Origin: Neelides folsomi
Lineage: Eukaryota > Arthropoda > Collembola > Neelipleona > Neelidae
Assembly: GCA_034687125.1 (NCBI GenBank)
Contig: JAQGBZ010000037.1
Location: 1 to 64,000, forward strand
Direction of reading: 5' to 3'
Length of the DNA: 64,000 bases
Position numbers and translations under genes: made by a program
Notes under the pieces: model-generated
Database searches by the model: none
What the model was told of the DNA's origin: nothing
The model's input: the letters and a program-made list of their open reading frames with translations, nothing else
Part shown: positions 62,673 through 64,000 of the stretch, one piece after another
Layout of the letters: each line of letters begins with the position of its first letter
Position numbering within the stretch: the stretch's first letter is position 1

Positions 62673-63816
62673 TGATAGAAAAAACGGTAGAAGATTCGCA
62701 ATGTATTTCTCATGCATTTCGGATTGAAAGACCACATTAGATTTCTTCATCTTTCTGAAGAGATGTTTAATTAAACGTCACGTTACTTTGTTTAAATCTC
62801 ACAATATGCTCCGAAAAGAATTATAGTTACCTGGAATATTTATCATGTGCTGTCATCCACACTGATGACAGTACATGTATGTTAAGATCTTATATCAAAA
62901 TCATTACTTATTGTAAAATAAGATATTTAAAATGTTTATAGGAGAATGAAATAAAATCGCGAACCCGTTTATTTCTAGATAATAATGGGCCATCTCCTTT
63001 AACTTATTTTGCATTAGCAATTAAATATTTATATAAAAAATTTAATGGACGTAGGCATAATAATCTGCACATAGTAAGGTATGAATTTGTAAATGTTCGC
63101 AAATTTAGTCAAAATTCTGAGCCACGTCAATTTTGAAATGAAAATCTACAAGAAATTCTTATAAAATAAAATATGAGCACCTCAATCATTATATTAGCTA
63201 AAAATGAAATGCTTGATATTAATCAACAATCAATGCGTTTGTTTAAGAAATATAATGTTCTGAATATCCATCTTGAATAAAATGATATTACTTATGTAAT
63301 CATACGAGTAATGTAACATCTGTTAAACGTTTAGTTACAATTAAACGTTCATTAGATCGTGTAGAATGTATCTACCTAATTATATTTGATCATGATGTAA
63401 ATGGCATTATAGCCTTATTAGTTAATACTGTGTACAGGTAGGTACTTAAAGATAGTTATTCAATTGAATAAAGAATATATTAATTATATATAAAAGAATT
63501 AGCAATATAGTATAGTCAATAAAAAATATTATTTCCTTCATGCTTCAAGACACTTAATAATCGCATATGTTCAATTGCTAGGTTCAATTGCTCATTGTCA
63601 GTGCATAAAAATAAATCATAATGCAATTTTGAGCGAAAAATTGACCTATTCGTCATCGTCATCTTTAATAAAATTTCATTGATTAAAAACAGCATGATTA
63701 AAATATTTAAAAAACAATTGCAGATCAATATTGCTTAAATATATCCATTTTTACGCTCCTTGTCAATCTCCATAAAATAGTGCATAATAAAAATGGATAA
63801 AATTTGAGAGGTTGCA
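62673..63816. other. 3' flank of the allatotropin gene, no gene seen
   Basis: AT-rich; an AATAAA near 62950 is a candidate polyadenylation signal about 280 bases after the stop. The right part would be the 3' UTR of the gene that enters from the window edge on the minus strand. Confidence 0.45.
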
Positions 63817-64000
63817 TTAACTTTGAATATTTCTACAGTGGAGAGATTTGAGAAAAGCTGGAACCACTTCGGTTTTAGCTTTAAATTCCCTGAGATGATC
63901 CAAATGCTTTCGAACCAGTTCCTCAACGATCAAATATTCAATTTCAGGAGATTCACCCGAGTTCTCAATTTTTGTCACAGTTCCATCTCTCTCGACAAGT
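63817..64000 (-). CDS. C-terminal end of an unrecognised minus-strand protein (partial)
   Basis: From the window edge the minus strand reads 60 codons without a stop (LVERDGTVTKIENSGESPEI, then EYLIVEELVRKHLDHLREFK and a short end), then TAA at 63819-63817. Acidic and basic residues alternate as in a real helical protein terminus. I do not recognise the family. The plus strand of the same stretch is also open after a TTTCTACAG acceptor at 63838, so the strand is not certain; the minus reading has the more protein-like composition. Truncated by the window edge. Confidence 0.5.
   Translation of the reverse strand, partial: LVERDGTVTKIENSGESPEIEYLIVEELVRKHLDHLREFKAKTEVVPAFLKSLHCRNIQS

Overview
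The window is nuclear DNA from an animal, most likely an arthropod. It is AT-rich, its genes are split by mostly short GT-AG introns (about 50 to 400 bases), and it carries an allatotropin neuropeptide precursor whose mature peptide GFKNAQLSTARGF is close to the insect and crustacean forms. There is no sign of prokaryotic or organellar sequence. I cannot fix the species or class from sequence alone. All exon maps below come from reading splice sites and reading frames by eye; every listed multi-exon gene except the short minus-strand model near 52.4 kb closes in frame.

Layout. 1-29.1 kb: one long gene, a FAM110-family protein, with a tiny first coding exon near 1.2 kb, a 21.4 kb first intron and three further coding exons between 22.7 and 29.1 kb. 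29.1-34.9 kb: no gene seen. 34.9-46.2 kb: a compact cluster of MAPK15/ERK7 (+), PAK1IP1/MAK11 (-, tail to tail with MAPK15) and USP10 (+, head to head with PAK1IP1). 46.2-49.8 kb: AT-rich, no gene seen. 49.8-52.1 kb: CHTF8 (-) and EIF3H (+), head to head. About 52.3-52.6 kb: a short unrecognised minus-strand coding exon or exons. 53.2-56.5 kb: DBR1, the lariat debranching enzyme. 57.3-58.8 kb: an unrecognised two-exon reading frame followed within 100 bases by a divergent TATA-binding-protein-like gene; the two may be one fused gene. 59.5-62.7 kb: the allatotropin precursor, with a TATA box and probable non-coding first exon. 63.8-64.0 kb: probably the 3' end of another minus-strand gene cut by the window edge.

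The most interesting content is hidden in the USP10 introns: four H/ACA-box snoRNAs, in two paralogous pairs. Introns 10 and 11 carry copies whose two pseudouridylation pockets both fit helix 69 of large-subunit rRNA, as in the U19/snR191 family. Introns 4 and 9 carry copies whose 3' pocket fits the conserved CCCUUUGUACACACC stretch of 18S rRNA, the site assigned to U70. Paired bases differ between copies in compensating ways, the ACA boxes sit 13 to 15 bases below the pockets, and all four 3' ends lie 90 to 103 bases before the next exon. USP10 is therefore both a deubiquitinase gene and a snoRNA host. DBR1, which opens intron lariats and so helps release intronic snoRNAs, happens to lie 7 kb downstream.

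Most protein genes are housekeeping: ribosome biogenesis (PAK1IP1), translation initiation (EIF3H), sister chromatid cohesion (CHTF8), RNA turnover (DBR1) and deubiquitination (USP10). The divergent TBP-like gene, the altered activation segment of MAPK15 and the EF-hand-bearing allatotropin precursor are the protein-level points of interest.
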